Shown: one piece after another, positions 30,129 to 38,509 of the stretch | Numbering within the stretch: the stretch's first letter is position 1 | Layout of the letters: each line of letters starts with the position of its first letter | NCBI GenBank assembly: GCA_001314625.1 | Contig: LJSH01000003.1 | Coordinates: 358,228 to 422,227 of the forward strand | Source of the DNA: Oceanicaulis sp. HLUCCA04 | GTDB lineage: Bacteria; Pseudomonadota; Alphaproteobacteria; Caulobacterales; Maricaulaceae | Length of the DNA: 64,000 nt | Direction: 5' to 3' | The notes under the pieces: generated by a model | The model's input: only the letters and a program-made list of their open reading frames with translations | Told to the model about the DNA's origin: nothing | The model's database searches: none | Made by a program: the position numbers and the translations under genes

Positions 30129-30416
30129 CTAGCCGACAATGCCGAGAATGTCGGATTCCTTCATGATGAGGAGTTCCTGCCCCTCGACCGTGACTTCGGT
30201 GCCCGACCATTTTCCGAACAGAATGCGGTCGCCGGCTTTCACGTCCAGCGGGCGGACATTGCCATCATCCTTGATGGTGCCGCTGCCGACGGCGATCACT
30301 TCGCCTTCCTGGGGCTTTTCCTTGGCGGTGTCGGGAATGATGATCCCGCCCTTGGTCTTGGATTCTTCCTCGACGCGCTTTACCAGCACGCGGTCATGCA
30401 GAGGACGAAATGTCAT
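30129..30416 (-). CDS. groES: Co-chaperonin GroES
   Basis: A 95-residue co-chaperonin starting [20 protein letters not shown]. The mobile loop [20 protein letters not shown] and the C-terminal ESDILGIV are canonical. ATG at 30416 gives the normal family length; the in-frame extension to 30617 runs through the regulatory region. First gene of the groESL operon, with a CIRCE-like site upstream. Confidence 0.97.
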   Translation of the reverse strand: MTFRPLHDRVLVKRVEEESKTKGGIIIPDTAKEKPQEGEVIAVGSGTIKDDGNVRPLDVKAGDRILFGKWSGTEVTVEGQELLIMKESDILGIVG

Positions 30417-30487
30417 CGCGTCACGTCTCCGTTTTTCTGGGCGCAATAATCGCCCGAAGCAAACAAATGAGTTCTGGCTCGTCGCCG

Positions 30488-30514
30488 TTAGCACTCGATG
30501 CCATCGGCTGCCAG
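30488..30514 (-). promoter_or_regulatory. CIRCE-like HrcA operator with one degenerate arm
   Basis: Read on the minus strand: CTGGCAGCC-N9-GAGTGCTAA. The right arm is a perfect CIRCE half; the left arm matches TTAGCACTC at only 5 of 9 positions. It lies 72-98 bases upstream of groES, the usual place. HrcA control of groESL via CIRCE is established in related alphaproteobacteria. Confidence 0.65.
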
Positions 30515-30713
30515 CCAGCGGGAGATAAGCAGGTGGGTCTTCACCGTCAAGGGCTCGCAACGATTGTGCGGAGCCTTTTTCGCACGTGCGCGTAAGCGAT
30601 ACTCGTTCAGGCGCCATTCACCGCCGTGTCACGTAAGTTTCGTGGCCACAGCGGGCCGGATGCGCTATCGTCGAAGGCCTAGTTCAATTAATTCACCATG
30701 GAGCTTCACAGCC

Positions 30714-31370
30714 ATGATCTATCGTTCACTTCTGGTTTCGGGCATGGCGTTGTCCATGGCTGCCGCCTGCACCACCACGGACCAATACGGCAATGTCACC
30801 CAGAACCGCACCGGCACCGGCGCGATCGGCGGGGCGCTGGCGGGCGCCGCACTTGGCACGCTGGCAGGCGGTGATGACCGCCGCAACGCGCTCATCGGCG
30901 CCGGCATTGGTGCGCTCGCGGGCGCGGGCATCGGCAACTACATGGACCGTCAGGAGCGCGAGTTCCGCGAGCGCCTGCGCGGGTCCGGCGTCACCGTGCG
31001 CCGCGAAGGCGAGGACCTCTACCTGGTCATGCCGGGTAATGTGACCTTTGCTACCGGCCAGTCGAATATCGAGCCCAACTTCCTGCCCATCCTCAATGAT
31101 GTGGCAGACGTGCTGCAGACCTATCCCGCCACCTATGTCGACGTGATCGGCCATACCGATTCCACTGGCGGACGCGAGCTGAACATGCGCCTGTCGGCGC
31201 AGCGCGCGCAGTCTGTTGCCGGTTATCTGCAACAGGTGGGCGTGAACTCGGCCCGCTTCTTCATCACCGGCGCCGGCCCGGATTATCCGGTGGCGTCCAA
31301 CGCAACCGATGCCGGCCGGGCGCTGAACCGCCGCGTCGAAATCAAGATTGCGCCCCACACGCAAAGCTAG
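30714..31370 (+). CDS. OmpA-family lipoprotein with glycine-zipper segment
   Basis: A 218-residue outer-membrane lipoprotein. The signal ends in a lipobox (MAAAC, Cys19). A glycine-zipper domain with GxxxG periodicity follows (GAIGGALAGAALGTLAGGDD, then GAGIGALAGAGIGNYMD). The C-terminal OmpA/Pal peptidoglycan-binding domain shows DVIGHTDSTGGRELNMRLS and QRAQSVAGYL. It likely tethers the outer membrane to peptidoglycan. ATG at 30714 starts directly with the lipoprotein signal; earlier in-frame starts would overlap the groES regulatory region. Confidence 0.88.
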   Translation: MIYRSLLVSGMALSMAAACTTTDQYGNVTQNRTGTGAIGGALAGAALGTLAGGDDRRNALIGAGIGALAGAGIGNYMDRQEREFRERLRGSGVTVRREGEDLYLVMPGNVTFATGQSNIEPNFLPILNDVADVLQTYPATYVDVIGHTDSTGGRELNMRLSAQRAQSVAGYLQQVGVNSARFFITGAGPDYPVASNATDAGRALNRRVEIKIAPHTQS

Positions 31371-31394
31371 GTTTTGCGCTGAATATCTGACGGG

Positions 31395-31425
31395 AAGGGG
31401 CGGGCGCAAATGCCCGCCCCTTTTT
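31395..31425 (+). terminator. Terminator after the OmpA lipoprotein gene
   Basis: GGGGCGGGC-gcaaat-GCCCGCCCC, nine pairs, extended by two A-T pairs and then Ts. Confidence 0.9.
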
Positions 31426-31564
31426 GTTTCCGGTCCGGCTTTGTCCGCTGACTGGAAACGGGTCTGACAGAACGGCCCGGCGCAGCCTAGACTGTGAAAT
31501 TATAGGTGCGATTCGCGCCAGACCAGATCGAGGGAGCCCGGCCATCATTCCGCGCACGACAGAC

Positions 31565-32785
31565 ATGCTCGTCGTCATCACGTACGCGATGGTTGCCATC
31601 GTGGCGGCGCTGGCGTTCGAGCGGTTTGGCCTGATGAGCTCAGGGCTGGCCTGGGTCATGGGCGCGGTGGTGTTCCTGATCGCCGGACAGGCCCATGCCG
31701 CCGCCGCGCGCGCCGAGGAACGCCGCGCGACAGAGAAGGCCCTGCACGAGCTGCGTGCGGCAAACCTCTCTCTCATTGAAGAGCTGGAGACGGCCTCTGC
31801 GCGCATCGAGGAGGTAGAAACCCGTCTCGCAGCGCAGCCTGCCCGTACCTCTGCGCAGATGACACCGGCGACCTATGCCCGATCCGGGGTGCCAGCGCGT
31901 GATGACGGGCCGGGCGACGAGCTGCTCAACGAGATACTGCAAAAGCTGGAACTGGCTGGAGCGGGACCGGCGGCCAATACAAGCGGCGCAGAGCGCGTGG
32001 AGCTGATCCGCGATGCGCTCGATGCCAACCGCGTTGATCTCTACCTGCAGCCGGTTGTCGGCTTGCCACAGCGGCGCACCTATTTTTACGAGGGTTTTAC
32101 GCGCCTGCGTGATGCGAAGGGCAATGTCGTCACGCCCGCCGGATTCCTGAAAGCGGCTGAAGAGCATGGCCTCATCGCCGAGGTCGACAATCTGCTGCTG
32201 CTGCGCTGTGTGCAGATCGTGCGAAAGCTGACGCGGTCAGACCGGCGTGTTGGCATTTTCTGCAATATCTCGGTGCGTTCGCTGACCGATGAGGAGTTCT
32301 TCCCGCCCTTCCTGGATTTCCTGCGGCGCAATTCAGATCTTTCCAGCTCCCTTATCTTTGAAATGCCGCAGGCAGCCTTTGATGCGCGCTCATCGGTGGC
32401 CGCGCGCCATATGGCAAGGCTCGCCGATTACGGTTTCCGCTTCTCCATCGATCAGGTCAGCAATCTCAATCTGGATCTGGCCGAGTTGCAGCGCGCGGGC
32501 GTGCGCTTTGCCAAGGTGGAGGGGGTGCGCCTGATCGAGATGGCGGGCGGCGAAATGCCGGTCGCGGGCAGGGAGCCTGGCACGATTGCGCCCGAAGATA
32601 TTGCGAGCCTGTTTGCCCGCTATGGGGTCGATATCATCGCTGAGAAGATCGAGGCGGAATCGATGGTGGTAGAGATACTCGATCTCGATATCGCTTACGG
32701 CCAGGGCCATCTGTTTGGTGCGCCGCGCCCGGTGCGCGAGGATGTGTTGTCCGAGGGCAGTGCCGACGCCCGCCGCACGGGCTAG
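31565..32785 (+). CDS. tipF: TipF-like EAL-domain protein, probably catalytically inactive c-di-GMP receptor
   Basis: A 406-residue protein with two N-terminal membrane spans (residues about 2-20 and 24-42), a coiled coil (about 45-90, AEERRATEKALHELRAANLS) and an EAL domain (about 140-395). This is the architecture of Caulobacter TipF, which binds c-di-GMP and directs flagellum assembly to the new pole. Key phosphodiesterase residues are changed: the EAL signature reads EGF in YFYEGFTRL, the DDFG motif reads IDQV and AEGVE reads AEKIE. The domain still has the QGHLFG end motif. I infer binding without hydrolysis. The symbol rests on architecture, not on alignment. Confidence 0.72.
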   Translation: MLVVITYAMVAIVAALAFERFGLMSSGLAWVMGAVVFLIAGQAHAAAARAEERRATEKALHELRAANLSLIEELETASARIEEVETRLAAQPARTSAQMTPATYARSGVPARDDGPGDELLNEILQKLELAGAGPAANTSGAERVELIRDALDANRVDLYLQPVVGLPQRRTYFYEGFTRLRDAKGNVVTPAGFLKAAEEHGLIAEVDNLLLLRCVQIVRKLTRSDRRVGIFCNISVRSLTDEEFFPPFLDFLRRNSDLSSSLIFEMPQAAFDARSSVAARHMARLADYGFRFSIDQVSNLNLDLAELQRAGVRFAKVEGVRLIEMAGGEMPVAGREPGTIAPEDIASLFARYGVDIIAEKIEAESMVVEILDLDIAYGQGHLFGAPRPVREDVLSEGSADARRTG

Positions 32786-32936
32786 GGCGATCTCCTCCCC
32801 CCAGAGGCGAGGGGGAGACACCAAGGTGTTTCACACGCTCCAGCCCTCTGGCTGACATCTCTTTTCAGTTGCGCGGGCAGCCGCCCTTGCATGACATGGC
32901 CGGCACGGGCGGTTTTTGCCTGCTGGAGGCGTTTTC

Positions 32937-33563
32937 ATGCGCGTATCTGTCGTCGCCCTGTTACTGCTGGCGTTTGCCTCTGGCGCGGCATTGGCGCCGC
33001 CTGCGTACGCCGCCGAGCCTGCGCCGCGCTGGTACACTGAAACGCCGGTGGACTGGCCGTTCGAGACACCCCCGCTCTACACGCTGCTGGCGCTGGAATG
33101 GATGGCCTATGGTCATGGCTCGCGTATCACCGCTGTGCAGGCCTATCAGGCGTATCGTGACGGCGACTACGCGTTGTCCGTAGAACGCTTCCATCAGCTG
33201 GCCGGCTATTTCCGTGACGCGCTGGCGCGGACCGGAACGGCGGGGCCGGAAGGCGAGTTCGGGTATGAATACAGGATGAGCGCCGTGTTCGCTGACGTCA
33301 ACGCCGCTTTGGCGCAGCGCGCAGCCGGTGATGATGCCGGCGCGGTGGACACGCTGCGCCCGCTGGAACTGCGCTTCGTGCCGCTGGCTACGTCTCTGGC
33401 GGAAGAAAAAGTCTCAGCGGGGCTGGCGGCAGGTGACACCGCTTTTGCTCGCGCAGCGGCGGATGAACTGGCGGCACAGTTTCGCGTTCAGCGCTGGACC
33501 GAGGAGCACGATGAACGTCTCGCGGCCATGTATGCGGCAATCGAGGCGGCGGAGCGGGAGTAG
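32937..33563 (+). CDS. Exported protein of unknown function
   Basis: A 208-residue protein with a signal peptide (MRVSVVALLLLAFASGAALA...AYA). The mature part is helical and alanine-rich with spacing reminiscent of TPR (AYQAYRDGDYALSVERFHQL), although no clear repeat set is visible. ATG at 32937 has GGAGG 8 bases upstream, better than the in-frame ATG at 32916. No family recognised. It stands alone, followed by REP-like repeats. Confidence 0.75.
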   Translation: MRVSVVALLLLAFASGAALAPPAYAAEPAPRWYTETPVDWPFETPPLYTLLALEWMAYGHGSRITAVQAYQAYRDGDYALSVERFHQLAGYFRDALARTGTAGPEGEFGYEYRMSAVFADVNAALAQRAAGDDAGAVDTLRPLELRFVPLATSLAEEKVSAGLAAGDTAFARAAADELAAQFRVQRWTEEHDERLAAMYAAIEAAERE

Positions 33564-33577
33564 GTTATTGTTTCGCT

Positions 33578-33610
33578 TCGTCGTTCCCGCACAGGTGGGA
33601 ACCCAGAGCC
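33578..33610. repeat. Half-copy of the REP-like element
   Basis: TTCGTCGTTCCCGC...GTGGGAACCCAGAGCC corresponds, inverted, to the right-hand end of the elements at 25763 and 36793. Confidence 0.6.
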
Positions 33611-33714
33611 ATATCCACTGCCTGAGCCCTACGGTCTGCGGCCCCCCACCTGCGTGCCGGTGACGAATTGTGTTTGGGCGGCAGCATCGCGCCTGTCGGA
33701 TGTCCTCATGCCTT

Positions 33715-33762
33715 TCAAGCGGGGTCCCCGGCTTGATCGGGGGCCGCGGGATCCAGATGACG
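33715..33762. repeat. REP-like palindrome
   Basis: TCAAGCGGGGTCCCCGGCTTGA-type inverted unit followed by GGGGGCCGCGGGATCCAGATGAC. It is related to units in the 28117-28350 cluster. Confidence 0.5.
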
Positions 33763-33776
33763 CCGGACAAAAGAAA

Positions 33777-33802
33777 ACCCGGCCGCTTTCGCGAGCCGGG
33801 AT
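33777..33802 (-). terminator. Terminator downstream of sodB
   Basis: On the minus strand CCCGGC-t-CGC-gaaa-GCG-g-CCGGG followed by TTTT. A second strong hairpin (GCCCCGGA...TCCGGGGC, 33824-33855) lies closer to the stop. Confidence 0.75.
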
Positions 33803-33873
33803 TTCAGGCAGAACAGGCATCCGGCCCCGGATAGCGGCTTTGCCGCGTCCGGGGCTTCATGAAGTGGTCCTGG

Positions 33874-34608
33874 TTATCCGACAGCGGCGTTGTAGCGCTC
33901 GGACGCGACGTCCCAGTTCACGACCTGCCACCAGGCCGCCAGATAGTCGGCGCGGCGGTTGCGGTAGGTCACGTAATAGGCGTGCTCCCAGACATCATTG
34001 CCAAGGATCGGCGTGCCGCGTGTACCGGCCACGTCCATCAGCGGATTGTCCTGGTTCGGCGTTGCGGTGATTTCCAGCTCGCCACTCCCATTGACGATCA
34101 GCCAGGCCCAGCCTGAGCCGAACTGGCCCGCACCGGCGCTGTTGAACGCCGATTTCATCTCGTCGAGCGAGCCGAACTTGGCATTGATCGCATCGGCGAA
34201 GGCGCCGCTGGGTTCACCGCTATTGGCTGGGGCGGTCATGCTTTCCCAGAAGAAGCTGTGGTTCCAGTGGCCGCCACCATGATTACGGAACGCGCCGGGA
34301 AGGTCCGAGACCCGCGCCAGAATATCTTCCAGCGATACGCCTTGCAGGTCGGAGCGGTTCTCCAGCGCGCTGTTGAGGCTGTTCACATAGGTCTGGTGGT
34401 GGCGCGAATGGTGCAGCTCCATCGTCTCGGCGTCGATCACCGGCGTCAGCGCGTCATAGGCGTAGGGAAGGTCGGGAAGCGAAAATGCGCTCATGGGGGG
34501 AATCTCCTGATTGCGGGAATGAAGTGAGAGGGCGTTAGCCAGCGGGCTGGTCAATGCCAGACCGGGAAGTGTGGCCGTAGTCAACAGGATGGTACGCCGG
34601 TTCAGCAT
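33874..34608 (-). CDS. sodB: Superoxide dismutase, Fe/Mn family
   Basis: A superoxide dismutase converting superoxide to hydrogen peroxide and oxygen. Metal ligands are in MELHHSRHHQTYVNSL, HWNHSFFWESM and NDVWEHAYYVTYRNRRADYL, and GSGWAWLIV is canonical. The full ORF (244 residues) begins with a leader containing RR and a hydrophobic stretch (MLNRRTILLTTATLPGLALT), suggesting export. An internal ATG at 34494 gives the usual cytosolic SodB length (206 residues) and has its own AGGAG 9 bases upstream. Both starts have plausible ribosome sites (GGAGAG before 34608). The FeSOD/MnSOD type is not certain. Confidence 0.92.
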   Translation of the reverse strand: MLNRRTILLTTATLPGLALTSPLANALSLHSRNQEIPPMSAFSLPDLPYAYDALTPVIDAETMELHHSRHHQTYVNSLNSALENRSDLQGVSLEDILARVSDLPGAFRNHGGGHWNHSFFWESMTAPANSGEPSGAFADAINAKFGSLDEMKSAFNSAGAGQFGSGWAWLIVNGSGELEITATPNQDNPLMDVAGTRGTPILGNDVWEHAYYVTYRNRRADYLAAWWQVVNWDVASERYNAAVG

Positions 34609-34807
34609 GTCTCGGCTCTCCGATTTGTGTCGGGTCTGCGGTGCTCCACCCTCGCGGGCTTCGACTGTTACCTAGGCCGTGACACCGCTCGATACCAGTG
34701 TGCAACGGCAAAGATGTGCGGTTTGTTCCTTTGTTAAGCGTGTTTGTGAGCCAAGTGTTAACACGACGCCCCGACAATGCGCGCCGGTTCAGGGACACGA
34801 AATTCTC

Positions 34808-35161
34808 ATGCTGGATGACAACCGGACAGGTGCAGATACCGCGCTGCTCGATGGCGCACACCTCCACCGCTATACCGGCGGTGACATTGCTCTGGAGGTA
34901 GAGCTGTACGGCCTGCTACGTGGCCAGATCATCTCCACGCTGGACGCGCTGGCGCGGGCTGGAAACGACGCCGTGCTCTGGCAGCGCCTCATTCATACGC
35001 TCAAAGGGGCTGCACGCGGTGTCGGCGCAATGGCGCTGGGCGAGGTGTGTGCGGCTCAAGAGAATCAGCCCGGTGATCCGGCGGCAATAACCGCCATTCG
35101 CGCCGTCGCCGGCCAGACCCTTGAAGCCATCGATACCGAGCTGGAGCGCCGCGCGGCATAA
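34808..35161 (+). CDS. Hpt-domain protein (histidine phosphotransfer)
   Basis: A 117-residue single-domain phosphotransfer protein. The four-helix Hpt signature is LIHTLKGAARGVGAMALGEV, with the phosphorylatable histidine in HTLKGAAR (about residue 64). It lacks a kinase or receiver domain, so it should relay phosphate between hybrid kinases and response regulators. Caulobacter has a comparable small Hpt protein (ShpA), but orthology is unproven. ATG at 34808 is preferred; the GTG at 34679 would run through the divergent promoter region. Confidence 0.82.
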   Translation: MLDDNRTGADTALLDGAHLHRYTGGDIALEVELYGLLRGQIISTLDALARAGNDAVLWQRLIHTLKGAARGVGAMALGEVCAAQENQPGDPAAITAIRAVAGQTLEAIDTELERRAA

Positions 35162-35169
35162 ATGCCCGT

Positions 35170-35523
35170 TCAGGAGCGTTTGCGCTGCGGTTCGCGCGTT
35201 GCGTCCCACACCTGCAATTCATGCTGGATCGAGCGTTCCACAAGCTCGCGCCAGACCGGCTCGGCGAGGGTCTCCGGCACGCCCGCTTTGCGCGCTGCCG
35301 CCTTCACCTTGGCAATGACATCCTCGATGCGGTCTTCATCGCGCACGACGTCGCGTGACGGTTTGATGCGCGCGGCCGCCTCCATATAGCGCGTGCGTTC
35401 AGCGATCAGGCCGATGAGTGCCCGGTCCAGCCGGTCCACCCCGTCGCGCACCTCTGACATGCGGGCGCAGCTTTCCGGCGCGGTGCGCGCTTCCAGATCA
35501 TCGGCATCGAAGGGCAAGGGCAT
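35170..35523 (-). CDS. Chorismate mutase, AroQ type
   Basis: A 117-residue all-helical chorismate mutase converting chorismate to prephenate for Phe/Tyr synthesis. The characteristic N-terminal helix is EVRDGVDRLDRALIGLIAER, followed by RTRYMEAAARIKPSRDVVRD with the active-site Arg/Lys set, and a last helix with ERSIQHEL. ATG at 35523 is the likeliest start, though its ribosome site is weak. The short stand-alone form could also have isochorismate pyruvate-lyase activity. Convergent with the Hpt gene. Confidence 0.83.
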   Translation of the reverse strand: MPLPFDADDLEARTAPESCARMSEVRDGVDRLDRALIGLIAERTRYMEAAARIKPSRDVVRDEDRIEDVIAKVKAAARKAGVPETLAEPVWRELVERSIQHELQVWDATREPQRKRS

Positions 35524-35674
35524 GTCAAATAGTCCTGTCCGGCATGCTCCCGTCATACAGGCGTGAGGGCGCGGCTGGAAAGCCTTCATATGCCGCGCGG
35601 CGCTTTGCACTGTCAGAATCGCATGCGCCTCTCTACCATGCCGGGCAATCGATTGGCTGAGCCGGGAGCGGCAA

Positions 35675-36292
35675 ATGGACGCCTTCAGACTCTATGGTCA
35701 CACCGAGAGCGGGAACTGCCTGAAAACCCTGTGGACGGCGCGGCATCTCGGCCTCGATTTTGAATGGATCGAGATCGACATCTTCAAGGGCGCCAGCCGC
35801 ACTGATGAATTCCTCGCGCTGAACCCGGCGGGCCAGGTGCCGCTTCTGCAGCGCGGTGATGGCCGCACTCTGGCCCAGTCCAACGCCATCCTCACCTATA
35901 TGGCTGAAGGGTCAGACCTGATCCCGGCCGACCCGTTTGACCGCGCCAAGATGATGGAATGGCTGTTCTGGGAGCAATACTCCCACGAGCCTTTCATCGC
36001 TGTGCGCCGCAGCCAGCTACGGTTTCATGCCCGCCGGGCCGGCGATCTGGATCCGGGTCTGTTGTCGGGCGGACGCCGGGCGCTGGGCGTGATGGAGATG
36101 CGTCTGCTCGCGCGCGAGTATTTCGTCGCCGAACAGCTCACCCTCGCCGATATCGCGCTCGTGGCCTATACCCGCGTTGCTCATCAGGGCGGGTTTGATC
36201 TGGCTGATTTTCCCGCCGTGCAGGGCTGGGTGCGTCGGGTGGAAAGCGCGCTTGGATTGCCCCATGCGGGCGATGCGGCGATGGCCGGCTAG
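35675..36292 (+). CDS. Glutathione S-transferase family protein
   Basis: A 205-residue GST. The thioredoxin-like N-terminal domain has LYGHTESGNCLKTLWTARHL, with a possible Ser/Cys catalytic position, and the glutathione-binding GQVPLLQRGDGRTLAQSNAI. The helical C-terminal domain ends FPAVQGWVRRVESALG. Normal length. The Nudix gene starts 6 bases after its stop, so the two are co-transcribed. The substrate is unknown. Confidence 0.9.
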   Translation: MDAFRLYGHTESGNCLKTLWTARHLGLDFEWIEIDIFKGASRTDEFLALNPAGQVPLLQRGDGRTLAQSNAILTYMAEGSDLIPADPFDRAKMMEWLFWEQYSHEPFIAVRRSQLRFHARRAGDLDPGLLSGGRRALGVMEMRLLAREYFVAEQLTLADIALVAYTRVAHQGGFDLADFPAVQGWVRRVESALGLPHAGDAAMAG

Positions 36293-36298
36293 TTTCCT

Positions 36299-36751
36299 GT
36301 GAGCGATGCTATCCCCGTGTTTGGCACGCCGGACGGTGAAGCCCCCTATCGCCCGCGCCCCGCCGCCTACGGCCTGCTGTCGGACACGCGCGCAAAGCTC
36401 GCCGTCGTGCGTATCGCCGAAGAGACGGGCACCGAGCATGATCTGCCCGGCGGCGCGCTGGAGGCCGGCGAGACGCCTGAAGCCGCGCTGGCACGCGAAA
36501 TTGTCGAGGAAACGGGCCTGGCTCTCGCGGGCACGCCGCGCCTGATTGCGCGTGCGGACCATTACTGGATCAAGCCGGACGGCACGCGGCTGCTCAATCG
36601 CGCGCATTATTTTGCCGCTACGCCCGGCGGCGATATCGGCGGCAAGATCGAGGACAATCACACCCTTGTCTGGCTCGCCCCAGAGGAGGCCATCGGCCTG
36701 ATGCGCCACGATGCGGCCGCCTGGGCGATAGGGCAGTGGTTGCGCCGTTGA
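36299..36751 (+). CDS. Nudix hydrolase
   Basis: A 150-residue Nudix enzyme hydrolysing a nucleoside-diphosphate-X compound. The Nudix box is complete: GGALEAGETPEAALAREIVE followed by ETGLAL (G-x5-E-x7-REUxEExGU). It starts at GTG 36299, six bases after the GST stop; no ATG start gives a complete fold. The substrate cannot be deduced. Confidence 0.85.
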   Translation: MSDAIPVFGTPDGEAPYRPRPAAYGLLSDTRAKLAVVRIAEETGTEHDLPGGALEAGETPEAALAREIVEETGLALAGTPRLIARADHYWIKPDGTRLLNRAHYFAATPGGDIGGKIEDNHTLVWLAPEEAIGLMRHDAAAWAIGQWLRR

Positions 36752-36792
36752 ATGGGATTCCAGGTTCGCTGGGAAAACAAAAAGATCACCCC

Positions 36793-36883
36793 TCGTCACC
36801 CCCGCGCAGGCGGGGGTCCAGAGATGATAGCGTTCTGTGGGTTGCCAGCGGCTCTGGGTTCCCGCCTGCGCGGGAACGACGAA
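36793..36883. repeat. REP-like composite element, copy B
   Basis: Same ends as copy A at 25763 (TCGTCACCCCC... and ...CGCGGGAACGACGA), with the shared interior CCAGCGGCTCTGGGTTCCCG and a diverged central 25 bases. It sits in the convergent gap between the Nudix and VWA genes. Confidence 0.75.
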
Positions 36884-36890
36884 AGTGTGA

Positions 36891-38069
36891 CTACCGCCGC
36901 GCCAGTTCCTTCATCGCGCCATCGAGGCCATCAAGGGTCAGCGGGAACATGCGCTGCGGCCCGATGATCTGGCGGATGACCTCGATGGAATAGGTGTGCG
37001 GCCACCATTTGTCGGGCTGCGGATTGAGCCAGATGAGGTGGGGGTAGGTGTCCACAATGCGTTTGAGCCAGACCGCGCCCGCCTCGCCATTCCAATGCTC
37101 CACCGAGCCGCCCGGATGGGTGATCTCGTAAGGGGCCATGGAGGCATCGCCGACAATCACCACCTTGTAATCATGGGGGTATTTGTGCAGCACATCATAG
37201 AGCGGCATCGTCTCTGACTGGCGGCGCAGATTGGACTTCCACACACCCTCATAGATGCAGTTGTGGAAGTAGAAATAATCCAAGGACTTGAAGACGGATT
37301 TGGCCGCCGAGAACAGGCGCTCGGTCAGCTGGATATACGGGTCCATCGACCCGCCGACATCGAAAAATACCAGAACCTTGATGGCGTTGCGCCGTTCGGG
37401 GCGCATTTTCACATCTAGCCAGCCCTGCTTCGCGGTGGCGTTGATCGTGCCGGAAAGGTCCAGCTCCTCATCGGCCCCGTCGCGGGCGAATTTGCGCAGG
37501 CGGCGCAAAGCGAGTTTGAGATTGCGGGTGCCCAGCTCGCGGTCGGAATCATAATCCTTGTAGCGGCGCGCCTCCCACACCTTGGCGGCCTTCTTGTGCT
37601 GGCTCTTGCCGCCAATGCGCACGCCGGCGGGGTTATAGCCGGAATGGCCGAACGGGCTGGTGCCGCCGGTGCCGATCCATTTATTGCCGCCCTCATGGCG
37701 CTCGGTCTGCTCCTGGAGGCGCTGGTTCAGCGTTTCCATCAGCTCGTCAAAATCCATGGCCTCCAGCTCGGCCATCTCCTCTTCCGAGAGGTGGCGGCGC
37801 ATTTCGGCGCGCAGCCAGTCGTCCGGGATTTCCGCCTCGTTGAACATGTCGCCCAGAAGCTCCACGCCCTTGAAGACATGGCCGAACACCTGGTCGAACT
37901 TGTCGAAATTGCGCTCGTCCTTGACCAGCGCGGCGCGCGAGACCGCATAGAAATCATCAATGGCCGGAGAGATCGCGCCCTTATCCAGCGCTTCGAGCAA
38001 GGTGAGGTATTCCCGTGTCGAAACCGGGACCTTGGCGGCGCGCAATTCGGTGAAGAAGCGATGGAACAT
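36891..38069 (-). CDS. VWA (CoxE-like) protein paired with a MoxR ATPase
   Basis: A 392-residue protein with an N-terminal helical region (MFHRFFTELRAAKVPVSTRE) and a C-terminal von Willebrand A domain. The MIDAS motif is degenerate: VFFDVGGSMDPY, with Gly in place of the first Ser of DxSxS. Proteins of this family work with MoxR AAA+ ATPases as metal-insertion or maturation chaperones. It is the third gene of a moxR-DUF883-vwa set. ATG at 38069 is chosen over 38120 on family length and N-terminal pattern. Confidence 0.83.
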   Translation of the reverse strand: MFHRFFTELRAAKVPVSTREYLTLLEALDKGAISPAIDDFYAVSRAALVKDERNFDKFDQVFGHVFKGVELLGDMFNEAEIPDDWLRAEMRRHLSEEEMAELEAMDFDELMETLNQRLQEQTERHEGGNKWIGTGGTSPFGHSGYNPAGVRIGGKSQHKKAAKVWEARRYKDYDSDRELGTRNLKLALRRLRKFARDGADEELDLSGTINATAKQGWLDVKMRPERRNAIKVLVFFDVGGSMDPYIQLTERLFSAAKSVFKSLDYFYFHNCIYEGVWKSNLRRQSETMPLYDVLHKYPHDYKVVIVGDASMAPYEITHPGGSVEHWNGEAGAVWLKRIVDTYPHLIWLNPQPDKWWPHTYSIEVIRQIIGPQRMFPLTLDGLDGAMKELARR

Positions 38070-38135
38070 GGCGGCAAGGATAGGCGCTCGCGAGGCCAGC
38101 CCGCAAGCGCCGCATTCCACCTTGCCTTGAAGGCC

Positions 38136-38393
38136 CTAGCGGCGGGCGAGCCACACGCCTGCAAGCACGCCGATACCGGCGGCAATGCCCAGCGACATGT
38201 AAGGGTTGTCCTTGACGTAGGAGAGCGCCTCGTCCTCCATCTTGCCGGCGCGGCGGGCGACCTTGCGGCCCTGGCGGCGCGTCGCTTTGGCGGCGTCGTG
38301 AAACTCCCGCTCGGCAGCCTTGCCGACCGACTTCAGCGTCTTCTCGCCTTCTTTACGGAAGTTTTCGACGTGCTGGCTGGCGCTGGTGCTCAT
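38136..38393 (-). CDS. DUF883-like (ElaB/YqjD-type) membrane protein
   Basis: An 85-residue protein: a charged amphipathic N-terminal helix, then a single C-terminal membrane span ending in WLARR after NPYMSLGIAAGIGVLAGVW. This matches the DUF883/ElaB/YqjD family, C-tail-anchored inner-membrane proteins, some of which bind ribosomes. It lies between moxR and the VWA gene on the same strand (gaps of 116 and 66 bases), an unusual insertion in a standard gene pair. Confidence 0.8.
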   Translation of the reverse strand: MSTSASQHVENFRKEGEKTLKSVGKAAEREFHDAAKATRRQGRKVARRAGKMEDEALSYVKDNPYMSLGIAAGIGVLAGVWLARR

Positions 38394-38509
38394 GGGAGGG
38401 CTCCTGATCGGGTGGCGATATCGCTTTCGATATCTTTGAGCGTCTGGCCATGGCGGCCGGACGCGCTCACCCCATAAAACCCCTCAAGCCCCGCCCGGTT
38501 CCAATTCGC

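Noticed and set aside
36736..36993. Short plus ORFs through 36736-36993
   Set aside because: They cross a REP-like element and the end of the VWA gene; no ribosome site or conserved motif.
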